A DNA stretch of 27,786 nucleotides from CAZDBA01 sp964503615 (GTDB lineage Bacteria > Planctomycetota > Planctomycetia > Pirellulales > Pirellulaceae), in contig CAZDBA010000056.1 of the NCBI GenBank assembly GCA_964503615.1, positions 1 to 27,786 on the forward strand. The letters run 5' to 3'. The translations under genes were made by a program, and so were the position numbers. A model generated the notes under the pieces. That model was not told the origin of the DNA, made no database searches, and saw nothing but the letters and a program-made list of their open reading frames with translations. The stretch's first letter is position 1. Each line of letters begins with the position of its first letter. Positions 15,833 to 24,238 of the stretch are shown piece after piece.

Positions 15833-18343
15833 TTGATCGGACTGGCGTGGCTTTACCTATTTTGGCCTCTTATCACCGGGCAAAAAGTCGTCGGATTTCG
15901 CGATGCGGCCAATTTGTACTACCCGCTTTTCGAGTGGATCGACGCCCAGTGGGCAAAAGGGGAATTCCCTGTCTGGAACCCGTTTTGTAATTTCGGAATG
16001 CCCGTAGTTCACGACGGTTCCAGTAGTTTGTTCTATCCGGGCAAGCTAATTTTCTTCGTTCGCCAACTCCCCTACCCTGCGCGGTATGGGCTGTATCTGG
16101 CGATTCACATTTTGATCGCAGCTGGGGGAACCTATTGGTTTTCACGAACGCTTCGACTGACTCGATCTGGATCGACACTCGCTGCGTTTTCTTACGCTTT
16201 TGGTGGAGCGGTGTTGTTCCAAGTCGTCAATGCACCGTTCGTTGTCAGTGCTGCTTGGCTCCCCTTTGCGCTTGGCAGTGTCTGGTTGACGTTTCGACAA
16301 TTGAAAATGAAGTGGGCTGTTTTGACAGCTTTATATTGTTCGCTGATGATTCTGGGCGGTGATCCGCAGATGTGCTACCACGTCGGTCTCATCATGTGCG
16401 CCTTTGCGATCCACACTATTTGGCGAACGTACAAAAGAGGAAAGCGAAGAAAGCAGGTTAACCGCAACGCCTCAGAAAGTTGGCGACAATCGTTTTTTAA
16501 AACGTCGCTCGTTAGTGCAACTTTTGTTTTAATAACCGTCGTGGTGACTTTTGGCTTGTCAGCCGTCCAAGTCTTGCCAAGTTACGTGTGGTCAAAGCAA
16601 TCGATCCGCACACACGCTGAACATCCTAGAACACTCATCGAATGGATTCTTTCCGAGCAAGGCAAAGAGGAAGGGAAGGAAGGCACCGACGACTGGCAAG
16701 CGTTTGTTGCAACTGTTTTGAACGAACCTGCCGACACCAAACATCAAAATCACGCTTACCAATTTAGCCAACCGCCATGGACGATCGGTGAACTTGTTTG
16801 GGGGAACGTGAGTGGACGCGCTTATCCGGTCCACCAGCGCTGGGTTGACGGACTTGCGGGTGCGGAACGAATGTGGACGCCCTCCTTGTATGCCGGTGGC
16901 TTCGTATTTGTCCTGGCATTGATCACATTGAATCCTTTCAGCCGTAGTCGAAAAGTGGCTTGGCTGACCAGGTTGTTTCTATTTTTTGCAATCGCCTCAT
17001 TCGGTTGGTATGGACTGGTTTGGCTGGGACGGGAACTGAATTTGATCGGTGCCGATTCAGAGTTAGGCTCGGCGGTGGGTGGACTCTATTGGTTCATGGT
17101 CGTTGGATTGCCCAAATACATTTCATTTCGTTATCCGGCCAAACTATTCACGGTCGCCGCGCTGGCACTTTCTGTTTTAGCCGGATGGCGATTGGGGAAT
17201 TTGATCCGCACTAGTAAACAGCCCCACAACCTCACTACGCTTCGCCGAGTTTGCGTGGGCATCGGTGTCGGGTCTGTTTTGATTATGCTTTTCAGCGAAC
17301 CGATCGCGCGGGTTGGCAAGCTAACCAACAGCGTTCTCTTTGGACCATTTGATCTGGAAGGTTGTCAAAAAGGGCTCTGCATTTCGGCGGCTTCCACGTT
17401 GTTTTTATTGATTGCCTGCTATGTTCTACTGAAACTGGGCTCACGATTCTGGCGAGTGAGGAATTTTATCGCTGGGTTATTGGTCGGACTGTGTTCCGTG
17501 GAATTGTTTCTGGCAAACGCCTGGCTTGTTCCTGCAATCGACGCGAGCGTATTCCAATCGCCAGCCAGCTTTGATGGATTTAGCACGGTCTCCAATTGGA
17601 AAGTAGGCACCCCGGCGCACGATCCAAAGCAGGATGATCAGAAACCAACTTCTGCAAGCTCAACGCTAACTGCACCGATCCAAAACGTGGTGCCCGACGG
17701 ATTGCCCGACGAGTTTTTCGATACGTCCAGCAAACAACGACTGGCTGAGATTGTCCAATGGCAACGAGATAGCCTGGCCCCCAAGTTTCATTTGCAACAT
17801 GAGCTGCATCTGTTTAACTCGTTTGCCTCGCTGGAGCCGGTTTTGCCGAACAGCAATTCATTTGGCGTACCAGTTGCCTTGGATAGAGAAACGAACAAGT
17901 TCAAGGTTTCGCAAGCCGCAAACAAAATCAACTTTTACCAAGACCTTTTTCTCCGGCGGGCGACCAGTGCCCCAAACTTAGTTGCTGAAATAAGCCGAGT
18001 CGCACTCAACAAATACGAAATCGATCTGGAAACAAAGATAGACAAAGAAGAAATTGTCGTGATGTTGCAGACCGTTCCCGGCTGGCAAGCAACGGCAACC
18101 AGCCAAACAACCGGTGAGCAGTTCGAATTGGATGTGAGTTATTCGCCGACCACCCACAAGAAACCGACTCAACAGAAATACGGCATCCGGTTCAATTTAC
18201 CCGCTCCCGATTCGTATAAGGTCGAGTTGGCCTACAAACCCCAAGAGTTGACGGTCGGTATTTGGGGCAGCGCAATCAGCTGGATCTTGCTTGTTATGTT
18301 TTTTGTCGTTCAACCGAACTCAGACAAAAGTGAGCGTGGATAA
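15833..18343 (+). CDS. YfhO-like multi-pass membrane protein (GT-C fold)
   Basis: 836 residues if begun at the TTG at 15833. About 11-13 membrane helices fill residues 1-560, followed by a periplasmic part of about 250 residues and a last helix near 810-828. The first loop after helix 1 has GFRDAANLYYPLFEW and GEFPVWNPFCNFGMP, the acidic-loop pattern of GT-C glycosyltransferases and YfhO proteins (PF09586). Such proteins take sugars from lipid carriers; in Gram-positives YfhO glycosylates lipoteichoic acid, but the substrate in a planctomycete is unknown. The start is doubtful: the frame is open back to 15713 without an ATG or GTG, and TTG has no ribosome site. It is followed by a short gap to the TIGR02996-like gene. 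Confidence 0.8.
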   Translation: MIGLAWLYLFWPLITGQKVVGFRDAANLYYPLFEWIDAQWAKGEFPVWNPFCNFGMPVVHDGSSSLFYPGKLIFFVRQLPYPARYGLYLAIHILIAAGGTYWFSRTLRLTRSGSTLAAFSYAFGGAVLFQVVNAPFVVSAAWLPFALGSVWLTFRQLKMKWAVLTALYCSLMILGGDPQMCYHVGLIMCAFAIHTIWRTYKRGKRRKQVNRNASESWRQSFFKTSLVSATFVLITVVVTFGLSAVQVLPSYVWSKQSIRTHAEHPRTLIEWILSEQGKEEGKEGTDDWQAFVATVLNEPADTKHQNHAYQFSQPPWTIGELVWGNVSGRAYPVHQRWVDGLAGAERMWTPSLYAGGFVFVLALITLNPFSRSRKVAWLTRLFLFFAIASFGWYGLVWLGRELNLIGADSELGSAVGGLYWFMVVGLPKYISFRYPAKLFTVAALALSVLAGWRLGNLIRTSKQPHNLTTLRRVCVGIGVGSVLIMLFSEPIARVGKLTNSVLFGPFDLEGCQKGLCISAASTLFLLIACYVLLKLGSRFWRVRNFIAGLLVGLCSVELFLANAWLVPAIDASVFQSPASFDGFSTVSNWKVGTPAHDPKQDDQKPTSASSTLTAPIQNVVPDGLPDEFFDTSSKQRLAEIVQWQRDSLAPKFHLQHELHLFNSFASLEPVLPNSNSFGVPVALDRETNKFKVSQAANKINFYQDLFLRRATSAPNLVAEISRVALNKYEIDLETKIDKEEIVVMLQTVPGWQATATSQTTGEQFELDVSYSPTTHKKPTQQKYGIRFNLPAPDSYKVELAYKPQELTVGIWGSAISWILLVMFFVVQPNSDKSERG

Positions 18344-18372
18344 CGCATGGCTTCTTTCGTTGGCGTACAAAC

Positions 18373-18402
18373 TTCACCTCTGCACTGAAATCCGGATATA
18401 CT
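18373..18402 (+). promoter_or_regulatory. sigma-70-like promoter for the TIGR02996-like gene
   Basis: TTCACC (18373-18378) and TATACT (18397-18402) are 18 bases apart, 36 bases before the start codon of a gene with a strong AAGGAG ribosome site at 18423-18428. Confidence 0.35.
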
Positions 18403-18437
18403 ATTTTTTGTTGATTCGTTGAAAGGAGCAAGTGTGA

Positions 18438-19303
18438 ATGAGGCAGCTTGATTTGTCGGTTTGGCGTGATCCACTTTTGATAGAAAATGCCTGGAAGAAA
18501 TCCTGGCCACCGGAGTCAGTTGCCGAATTGATTGCAGAAGAAACCCTTCTAAACTCCAGCGTCCATAAGCAGCTTGTCCGCTTCGCTTGTGATTGTGCGG
18601 AGTATGGACTGCTCCACTTGGAAGAGTTGGCAAAGGAACTCGCGCACGTGATTCAAGGAATTCGCAACTGGATTGAAGGCACTGCTGAAACGAGTGAAGT
18701 CCTGAGACTCGCAGAAGTCGCTTACAACATTTCGTCGCGCAGAGGTCCTGACCCTTTCGAGTTTGGCGTAGCGATGCGAGATTCGATGAGAACTAATGTC
18801 AACTATGCATGCAATGCCGTCCAATCTGCAGCGGAGTCAGTTGACTATCTGCCGAATATTGCTCACGTCCTGCGCTGGTTAATCAACGCAAATGGCGAGC
18901 TACCTCAAAACCAGACTCGCGCAGAACTGGCTGAACGATTAAAGGACAGCTTTACTCCTTTTCATGTTTTGTACGGCCAGCGCAGTCACTTGAATTGGGA
19001 CCTTGATTTCAACGGGCAAAACCTTCTACAGCTTGCAAAAAGCTCAAANNNNNNNNNNNNNNNNNNNNNNNNNNNNNNNNNNNNNNNNNNNNNNNNNNNN
19101 NNNNNNNNNNNNNNNNNNNNNNNNNNNNNNNNNNNNNNNNNNNNNNNNATTGGGACCTTGATTTCAACGGGCAAAACCTTCTACAGCTTGCAAAAAGCTC
19201 AAATGATCCGGAACACTGGTACGTCTTGGCTGATTTGCTTGAAGAACTTGGCGACCCACGATTCATTGCTGTTCGAGAGATTGGAAAACTCCTGATCGAA
19301 TAG
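18438..19303 (+). CDS. Imm5-like/TIGR02996 domain protein, interrupted by an assembly gap
   Basis: Start ATG with AAGGAG 10 bases upstream. As given, the frame is broken by 100 N (19049-19148) flanked by a 55-base exact duplication (18994-19048 and 19149-19203). Removing 155 bases (gap plus one copy) joins the two sides into a 236-residue protein that ends with ...QLAKSSNDPEHWYVLADLLEELGD and a tag at 19301-19303. The end YVLADLLEELGDPRF matches the TIGR02996 signature. Residues 40-130 (KQLVRFACDCAEYGL, IRNWIEGTAETSEVLRLAEVA, NYACNAVQSAAES) resemble Imm5-type putative immunity proteins. Such proteins are common and poorly characterised in planctomycetes. Reading on through the gap in the other frame gives a false C-terminus (...LLFERLENS, stop near 19295). 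Confidence 0.75.
18994..19203. other. 100-N scaffold gap with 55-base duplicated flanks (assembly artefact)
   Basis: The 55 bases before the Ns (18994-19048) are identical to the 55 after them (19149-19203). Two contigs evidently overlap here but were joined with a fixed-size gap instead of being merged. Confidence 0.9.
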
Positions 19304-19366
19304 GTCCAATCTATTTTCCTGAAGCCTCAAAGTGATTCGGTAAAGTCATCGGACCCTTGGCAGGCT

Positions 19367-19450
19367 TCACCCAAAAGTATGGGTTGCCAGCATCAACCCC
19401 AATGCAAAAGCGAGCGACAAGGCAAATAATCTCTTCAAGTTCGATTTCAT
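19367..19450 (-). CDS. candidate 27-residue hydrophobic peptide
   Basis: ATG to TGA on the minus strand, giving MKSNLKRLFALSLAFALGLM and seven more residues. It has three positive residues before a 15-residue hydrophobic stretch, as in a membrane peptide or an orphan signal sequence. AAAGAA lies just upstream as a weak ribosome site. It is the only coding-like signal in the 410-base gap before terC. May be chance. Confidence 0.25.
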   Translation of the reverse strand: MKSNLKRLFALSLAFALGLMLATHTFG

Positions 19451-19560
19451 TTTATTCTTTCGCTAAACAGTTGGTTCCGTTCCGCATCTAGCAATGCACT
19501 CCGCATGCCACGACGAAAAACGTTGAATTCTTGCCCTACAACCTTTACGAAACGACTCAA

Positions 19561-19609
19561 CGCCGCGTTATACGATGACAACTCGTATCAAAACCGCGAC
19601 GTTTTTTTG
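19561..19609 (+). terminator. hairpin with T-run, probable intrinsic terminator
   Basis: CGCCGCG, TT and ATACGA (19561-19575) pair with TCGTAT and CCGCGACG (19583-19601) across a short bulge, followed by seven T bases (19602-19608). It would stop plus-strand transcription coming from the TIGR02996-like gene before terC. The remainder of 19304-19714 shows no gene on the plus strand. Confidence 0.5.
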
Positions 19610-19714
19610 TTGATTCGGGTGTCCCCGCCAACCACTGGTCTAGCGTAAATCGTAGTTAAATTTTACCCTTTCGGTTTTAGATATCTGTTTGCCCCAAACG
19701 TTAGAAACCCACCT

Positions 19715-20599
19715 ATGGATATGTCGTTCGCAGGCCTGTTTTCAATACAAGGCCTTTTTACGTTGCTGATGTTGATCCTCCTGCAAGCTGTCCTTGGCTT
19801 CGACAACTTGCTCTATATCTCACTTGAATCAAAACGAGTTGAGGAATCAAAACAAAGCTACGTAAGAAAGATGGGCGTGGGGCTCGCGATCTTTTTGCGA
19901 ATCTTCCTGCTGATCGTTTTGTTGCTGGCGATCGACAACCTTCAGGCTCCGTTCTTTTCCTACGGGCTCGAAGAGGTCACTTCAGGCGAAGTTGAGAAGC
20001 ACCCGGCCGATGGTCATACGTTGGATCGTGAACATGCACATTGGGAAACAAACGAGTCAGGAAAGATCTTCGCGGGCAGTTTCAATGTCCACTCGATTGT
20101 AGTTCTGGCCGGAGGAATTTTCATTATCTACACGGCGTTCAAAGAGATTATGCACATGTTGGCCATTGACCATGGCCACAGCGGCGAAAAAGCCAAACCA
20201 CGTAGCATCGGTAGCGCCATTTTCTGGATCATGATTATGAACCTTGTGTTCTCGTTCGATTCGATCCTGAGTGCAATCGCGTTGACACATAACGTTTGGG
20301 TGATGGGGATCGCGATTATCGTCAGCGGTGTTCTGATGATCTGGATGGCCGACCATGTTTCGGAATTTCTCAAGAAGAACCGAATGTACGAAGTCCTCGG
20401 TTTGTTCATCCTCTTCATCGTGGGAATCCTACTGGTTTCCGAAGGCGCCCACTTGGCTCACTTGCACTTTTTCGATTACCCGATTCAACCGATGGCCAAA
20501 GCGACGTTCTACTTCATAATTGGAATTCTGGTTGTGGTCGATATCATTCAGGGCCGGTACCAGAAAAAGCTGCTGGCTCAAGGCGAAAGTCACCACTAG
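19715..20599 (+). CDS. TerC-family integral membrane protein
   Basis: 294 residues from ATG (a second ATG is two codons on). Seven to eight membrane helices. The family's metal-binding acidic residues inside helices are present: GFDNLLYIS with Asp30 in the first helix and FSFDSILSAIAL with Asp182 in a later one. Between helices lies a His/Glu-rich loop (about 85-115: GEVEKHPADGHTLDREHAHWE) and another His patch (IDHGHSGEK). TerC proteins export metal ions, such as manganese, in the inner membrane, and are linked to tellurite resistance or metallation of exported proteins. No other ter genes are near. I see no manganese riboswitch in the leader. Confidence 0.9.
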   Translation: MDMSFAGLFSIQGLFTLLMLILLQAVLGFDNLLYISLESKRVEESKQSYVRKMGVGLAIFLRIFLLIVLLLAIDNLQAPFFSYGLEEVTSGEVEKHPADGHTLDREHAHWETNESGKIFAGSFNVHSIVVLAGGIFIIYTAFKEIMHMLAIDHGHSGEKAKPRSIGSAIFWIMIMNLVFSFDSILSAIALTHNVWVMGIAIIVSGVLMIWMADHVSEFLKKNRMYEVLGLFILFIVGILLVSEGAHLAHLHFFDYPIQPMAKATFYFIIGILVVVDIIQGRYQKKLLAQGESHH

Positions 20600-20647
20600 G
20601 AAACCTTACCCTCCAGGTTCGGCTTCTTCTCAAAGCTGATAAAACCA

Positions 20648-21304
20648 ATGGCTAAAAGCAAGAAGCCCAAGTTCTATGTCGTCTGGGAAGGGCACCAACC
20701 CGGCGTCTACAAGACTTGGGCTGAATGCCAAACGCAGATCAATGGTTACTCGGGCGCAAAGTATAAATCGTTTGCGACTTTGTCCCTGGCTGAAAAAGCT
20801 TTTACCGAACCTGCTGACGCCCACTACGGCACGGGAACGTCCAAAAAGAAGACACCGACGCAAAAGTTCACCGACGAAGAACTTAAGGAGATGGGGGTCG
20901 ACCTCAACGCGATCGCGGTCGACGCAGCTTGCAAAGGCAATCCGGGTCCGCTCGAATATCAGGGCGTTGAGATCTACAGCAACGTTAACCTATTCCACCA
21001 AGGTCCCTATCCCGAGGGAACGGTCAACATTGGTGAGTTCCTGGCAATCGTACACGCGTTAGCTTTGTTAAAGCATGGCAACCAACCTGACCGCGCGATC
21101 TATTCCGACTCAAAGGTCGGAATGAGCTGGGTCAAGCAAGGCAAGTGCAAGACCAAAGCGACTCAAACGGTCGCCAACAAAAAACTGTTTCAACTCGTGG
21201 CCCGAGCAGAAAAGTGGTTGAAGGAAAACCCAGTTACCAACCCCATTTTAAAATGGGAAACAAAGCTGTGGGGTGAAATCCCCGCCGACTTTGGTCGCAA
21301 GTAA
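20648..21304 (+). CDS. ribonuclease H type I with N-terminal viroplasmin domain
   Basis: 218 residues. Residues 8-53 (KFYVVWEGHQPGVYKTWAEC and onward, with GAKYKSFATLSLAEKAF) are a caulimovirus viroplasmin-type domain (PF01693), also called the RNase H hybrid-binding domain, which grips RNA-DNA hybrids. Residues 86-218 are the RNase H fold. The four catalytic acids are Asp92 (AVDAAC), Glu130 (GEFLAIVHAL), Asp144 (YSDSKVGM) and Asp214 (PADFGRK). This resembles RNase H of Bacteroidetes and Firmicutes rather than canonical E. coli RnhA, and cuts the RNA strand of hybrids in the cytoplasm. It starts 49 bases after terC. A 40-residue Lys/Thr-rich linker (54-85) joins the domains. Confidence 0.9.
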   Translation: MAKSKKPKFYVVWEGHQPGVYKTWAECQTQINGYSGAKYKSFATLSLAEKAFTEPADAHYGTGTSKKKTPTQKFTDEELKEMGVDLNAIAVDAACKGNPGPLEYQGVEIYSNVNLFHQGPYPEGTVNIGEFLAIVHALALLKHGNQPDRAIYSDSKVGMSWVKQGKCKTKATQTVANKKLFQLVARAEKWLKENPVTNPILKWETKLWGEIPADFGRK

Positions 21305-21315
21305 AATGGAAAACC

Positions 21316-21810
21316 ATGACGTTTTCACTCAAAACACTCCTCTTGATCGTCTCGGCGTTTGCGTTGGTGATGGGGTTCTGTGCCGCGTGCGGGCTTGAGG
21401 CGACAGCCGGAGTTTTTCTATTTCTCATCTCGGCCTTCACGATTGCGATCACCCTTCTTATTCTATGCCTTGCCCCTCTTGCTCCTTTATATCTGGGCGT
21501 TTCGGCATTTAAAACGGGTAAGGAAATTCCGTTCTTGAAAAGTCTGTCCGCAAGTGTTCTGTTACTTCTCATGTACTTGCAACCAACGCGTGACTTTGGA
21601 CCGTACCGAGAATGGATAGTCGTGCTTAGTTCAATCGCTTTGGGAACAGGCGCCTACTTAGCGTATTCATCTGCTCGAGACGGACACTGGACGACAAGAA
21701 TACTGAGCATTCCTGTCACGGTCGTTTACAGCATCCTCTTTCTTTACATTTGTCGAGCTGGCATCAACAATTTGTCTGGGATTGTCGAATTCTGGACCAC
21801 AGTTTTCTAA
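21316..21810 (+). CDS. small hydrophobic membrane protein of unknown function
   Basis: 164 residues, with five to six membrane helices (7-27, 31-53, 57-65 short, 74-88, 100-120, 133-150). The N-terminus TFSLKTLLLIVSAFALVMG is the FSLRTLL-type lead seen on many planctomycete membrane proteins, hence a lineage-specific family. No charged functional residues stand out. It starts 12 bases after the RNase H gene and may be co-transcribed. Confidence 0.65.
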   Translation: MTFSLKTLLLIVSAFALVMGFCAACGLEATAGVFLFLISAFTIAITLLILCLAPLAPLYLGVSAFKTGKEIPFLKSLSASVLLLLMYLQPTRDFGPYREWIVVLSSIALGTGAYLAYSSARDGHWTTRILSIPVTVVYSILFLYICRAGINNLSGIVEFWTTVF

Positions 21811-21852
21811 TCTACCTGATATGTTTGAACAAACTCCACTCTGGACATTCTG

Positions 21853-22569
21853 ATGTGTGGTCGATTTACTTTGCTAACAGGAGATGGTGAGCTTGCTGCT
21901 TACTTGGAATCGATCGGGATGCCGTTGTTTGACGGATTAGCACCTCGGTACAACATCTGCCCAACCCAACCCGTTGCCTGTATCCGACATTCAAACGATA
22001 ACCAGCTGGAATCGGTATCCCTTCGCTGGGGACTGGTTCCGTTCTGGGCAGACGATCTCAAGATCGGGGCAAGGATGATCAACGCTCGCTCAGAGACGGT
22101 AGCGACCAAGCCGGCGTTTCGAGCGGCGTTCAAGTCACGACGCTGCTTGGTGTTGTCAGACGGATTTTACGAATGGAAGAAGGCAGACAAATCAAAGCAA
22201 CCGTACTACATCTCTCGCCACGACCGAAAACCGTTTTTGATGGCAGGATTGTGGGAGTCATGGCAGGAAAAGAGTGATGAGAAATCGGCGTCCGTAGAAA
22301 CGGTTGAGACTTGCACCGTAATTACCACCCACGCCAACGAGATCATCCAACCGCTGCACGATCGGATGCCGGTGATTCTGGGACGGCAACAATTGGAGTG
22401 CTGGTTGGACAGCGATTTTAAAAACCGCGACATACTCCAGCAAATGCTCGTCCCCTGCGAATCGGATCAATTACAGACTTGGCCCGTCGCCACGATCGTC
22501 AACAAACCAGCCAACGACCAACCGGAATGCATCCGGCCGATCAAGACGAACCGCTCACTTTTCGACTAG
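21853..22569 (+). CDS. SRAP domain protein (HMCES/YedK family)
   Basis: 238 residues. The protein binds abasic sites in single-stranded DNA and forms a covalent link through its N-terminal cysteine, protecting the lesion. The whole active site is visible: Cys2 (MCGRF; Met1 must be removed), Asn77 (INARSET), Glu107 (FYEWKK) and His169 (PLHDRMP), which match Cys2, Asn75, Glu105 and His160 of E. coli YedK. The length is usual for the family. Gene start is fixed by the need for Cys at position 2. No SOS operator is apparent upstream. Cytoplasmic. Confidence 0.95.
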   Translation: MCGRFTLLTGDGELAAYLESIGMPLFDGLAPRYNICPTQPVACIRHSNDNQLESVSLRWGLVPFWADDLKIGARMINARSETVATKPAFRAAFKSRRCLVLSDGFYEWKKADKSKQPYYISRHDRKPFLMAGLWESWQEKSDEKSASVETVETCTVITTHANEIIQPLHDRMPVILGRQQLECWLDSDFKNRDILQQMLVPCESDQLQTWPVATIVNKPANDQPECIRPIKTNRSLFD

Positions 22570-22588
22570 AGACAGTTAACGGTTCGTG

Positions 22589-22640
22589 GTGGGATTCGCT
22601 AGAATTCCTGTCCCTAAGATGAAAGGGACTTCTGGGGCTC
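22589..22640. repeat. dispersed imperfect palindrome, copy 2
   Basis: GTGGGATTCGCTAGAATTCC (22589-22608) differs from copy 1 at one base, and GGACTTCTGG (22626-22635) is identical. Here the centre is a separate perfect stem GTCCCT/AGGGAC, and the outer right arm has decayed. It lies directly after the SRAP gene and next to an IS30 scrap. Confidence 0.7.
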
Positions 22641-22770
22641 GCGAGCGATCGTTGGCATAACAAAAATGTTTCGCGGGAAGATTCCCAAGCGTCTGAGGCA
22701 CACGATCACTTTCGATAACGGCACAGAGTTTTACACCTACCCCAGTTACAATTTCGAGGCCTCACTACTG
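22641..22770 (+). pseudogene. IS30-family transposase fragment
   Basis: The frame MFRGKIPKRLRHTITFDNGT (from 22666) followed by EFYTYPSYNF is the region around the second Asp of the DDE site in IS30-type transposases, whose signature here is TITFDNGTEF. The sequence upstream in frame (...VGITK) may also be transposase. The N-terminal half and the third catalytic residue are missing and similarity stops by about 22760, so it is a remnant only. It overlaps the 3' end of the hypothetical gene on the other strand. Confidence 0.55.
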
Positions 22771-23231
22771 GCACCTTTTTTCACTTCGCACTCTTTTACC
22801 AATACGCCTAATCGTTTTCTAAATTCATCGAATTTAAGATTGTTATCCACATAGAATAGTTCCAACGGAATTTCCTGCTCAAACTCAAAGATAATTTTCG
22901 AAGTGCCACTAATTACGTGGTAATTTTTTAGTGAAGTTGTTGGTTGTCGAAAAACTACTTCTATTGTTTTTCGAACAAAAAAATTTAGCTTTGATGACCA
23001 GAATACCATTTCGTTACTGTCGAATTCGCAAAACAAGACTCCGGAGTACTTTTTTAAAACATCGGGCCCCCGTTTTCGTCTCCAGCATCCGTAAAGGTAA
23101 GCAAAAGGTAAACAAACAACCATTATTACAATGAGAAAAATATCAAAGTCCGAACTCGTTCCACCCCAACTGCTAGGTGCTTTGGTAGTGCAAAACCAAG
23201 CGGATACCGAGCTATTCGACTTTTCATGCAT
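22746..23231 (-). CDS. AT-rich hypothetical membrane protein, C-terminus reading into IS remnant
   Basis: 161 residues. One clear membrane helix lies at about 31-50 (IFLIVIMVVCLPFAYLYGCW), followed by a basic patch and a soluble mixed alpha/beta part (KIIFEFEQEIPLELFYV). No family recognised. AAAGG lies directly before the ATG. The gene is visibly richer in A and T than its neighbours. The last residues (ASSEASKL) are encoded by the antisense of the IS30 fragment, so the original C-terminus may have been lost. It is on the same strand as, and 39 bases downstream of, the sulfotransferase gene. Could be a recent acquisition. Confidence 0.5.
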   Translation of the reverse strand: MHEKSNSSVSAWFCTTKAPSSWGGTSSDFDIFLIVIMVVCLPFAYLYGCWRRKRGPDVLKKYSGVLFCEFDSNEMVFWSSKLNFFVRKTIEVVFRQPTTSLKNYHVISGTSKIIFEFEQEIPLELFYVDNNLKFDEFRKRLGVLVKECEVKKGASSEASKL

Positions 23232-23270
23232 CCTTTGTTCTTTTCAGGTTTTGAAAGGCGTTCTAATTAT

Positions 23271-24125
23271 TCAGGCCGCTTTTTTAGCCTGCTCTGCCAT
23301 CCAATGCCGTTCCGTTTCATCGGGTTCAGTTTGCCCAATCGCACGTGGCGGATAAAAATTGTGATAACGGCGGCTGCAACGGTCTTTGAATTCGGCCAAA
23401 GCAGTTGCCCGTTCTTCGATCGATGGAAACGCTTTGTTTAACGTTTCGTCAAGGAACTTATTGGACAGGTCGAAAACGGGGTAATCGTTTTTCAGATATC
23501 GGAAAGCAAAATTGTGTTCATCGTCCGTGATGCGGGCATCACGCTTGGATACATTCGCGCGAACGTAAGACAAATCGGAAAAATAGTTCGGGTACATTTT
23601 TTCCATGCAAATGCAGGCTTCATCAAATCGCTCGATCGGAAACAAATATGCTTTTCTGGTTTCCAATGCGGCTTCGATTACCGTCATGTCCTCGACCGAT
23701 TTTCCGTTGTTCAAGAAATGGATTTGGCTGTTGGTCTGAAGCTCTACGTCCTGGTTAACAAGTTCTGCATACGCAAAATCACGAAAATTCATTCGTTGGG
23801 CAATGCAGTTAACTTCTTCAAAATGGCGGTGGAAAAAGTACCGTGAAACGAAACGCTCAACAGGATCACGAACGAACGACAACGCGTAAACATCACAGTC
23901 TGCGTGATTGTAAGGTAGATTGAGAGAGAGCTTGTGATCCGAAAAACACTGAACCCATGGATGACAACGAACGATCTCGCTCACATCTCTGCGCGTGTAC
24001 TGCTTTGATTCCAACAGCGATTTACTGTTGTAGTAACCATCACCAAAGTTTCGATTCAAAATTTGACGCAGCGTAGAACCGCCCGCTTTCGGGACGTGGA
24101 CATGCAACCAGCAAGACCGTTTCAT
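23271..24125 (-). CDS. sulfotransferase family protein (PAPS-dependent)
   Basis: 284 residues from the ATG at 24125, with AAGGGA about 9 bases upstream. The frame is open to 24305, but those first residues (MVTRSVSKE...) come from a dispersed repeat and the following 40 are not family-like, so I reject the longer form. The 5'-phosphosulfate loop PKAGGST (12-18) and the 3'-phosphate-binding stretch SFVRDPVERFVSRYF match the Sulfotransfer_2 family (PF03567), Golgi-type carbohydrate sulfotransferases. It transfers sulfate from PAPS, probably to a surface polysaccharide. Planctomycetes are rich in such genes and in sulfatases. Reads in the same direction as serine acetyltransferase. Confidence 0.85.
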   Translation of the reverse strand: MKRSCWLHVHVPKAGGSTLRQILNRNFGDGYYNSKSLLESKQYTRRDVSEIVRCHPWVQCFSDHKLSLNLPYNHADCDVYALSFVRDPVERFVSRYFFHRHFEEVNCIAQRMNFRDFAYAELVNQDVELQTNSQIHFLNNGKSVEDMTVIEAALETRKAYLFPIERFDEACICMEKMYPNYFSDLSYVRANVSKRDARITDDEHNFAFRYLKNDYPVFDLSNKFLDETLNKAFPSIEERATALAEFKDRCSRRYHNFYPPRAIGQTEPDETERHWMAEQAKKAA

Positions 24126-24238
24126 TGAAAATTTCCCTTGATCATTCACGGATCGGTAGACAAGAATTTTGCGGATCTTCGCAGGCGTACTCAGAAGCCA
24201 CAAGATTAATTGTGCTGGCACTTTTGCCCGCTTCAACC

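Noticed and set aside
18404..18418. 15-base exact repeat TTTTTTGTTGATTCG at 18404 and 19603
   Set aside because: Short, half of it is a T-run, and no further similarity extends on either side; likely chance.
19611..19714. Manganese (yybP-ykoY) riboswitch before terC
   Set aside because: TerC genes often have one, but I find neither the conserved loops nor the paired stems in the leader.
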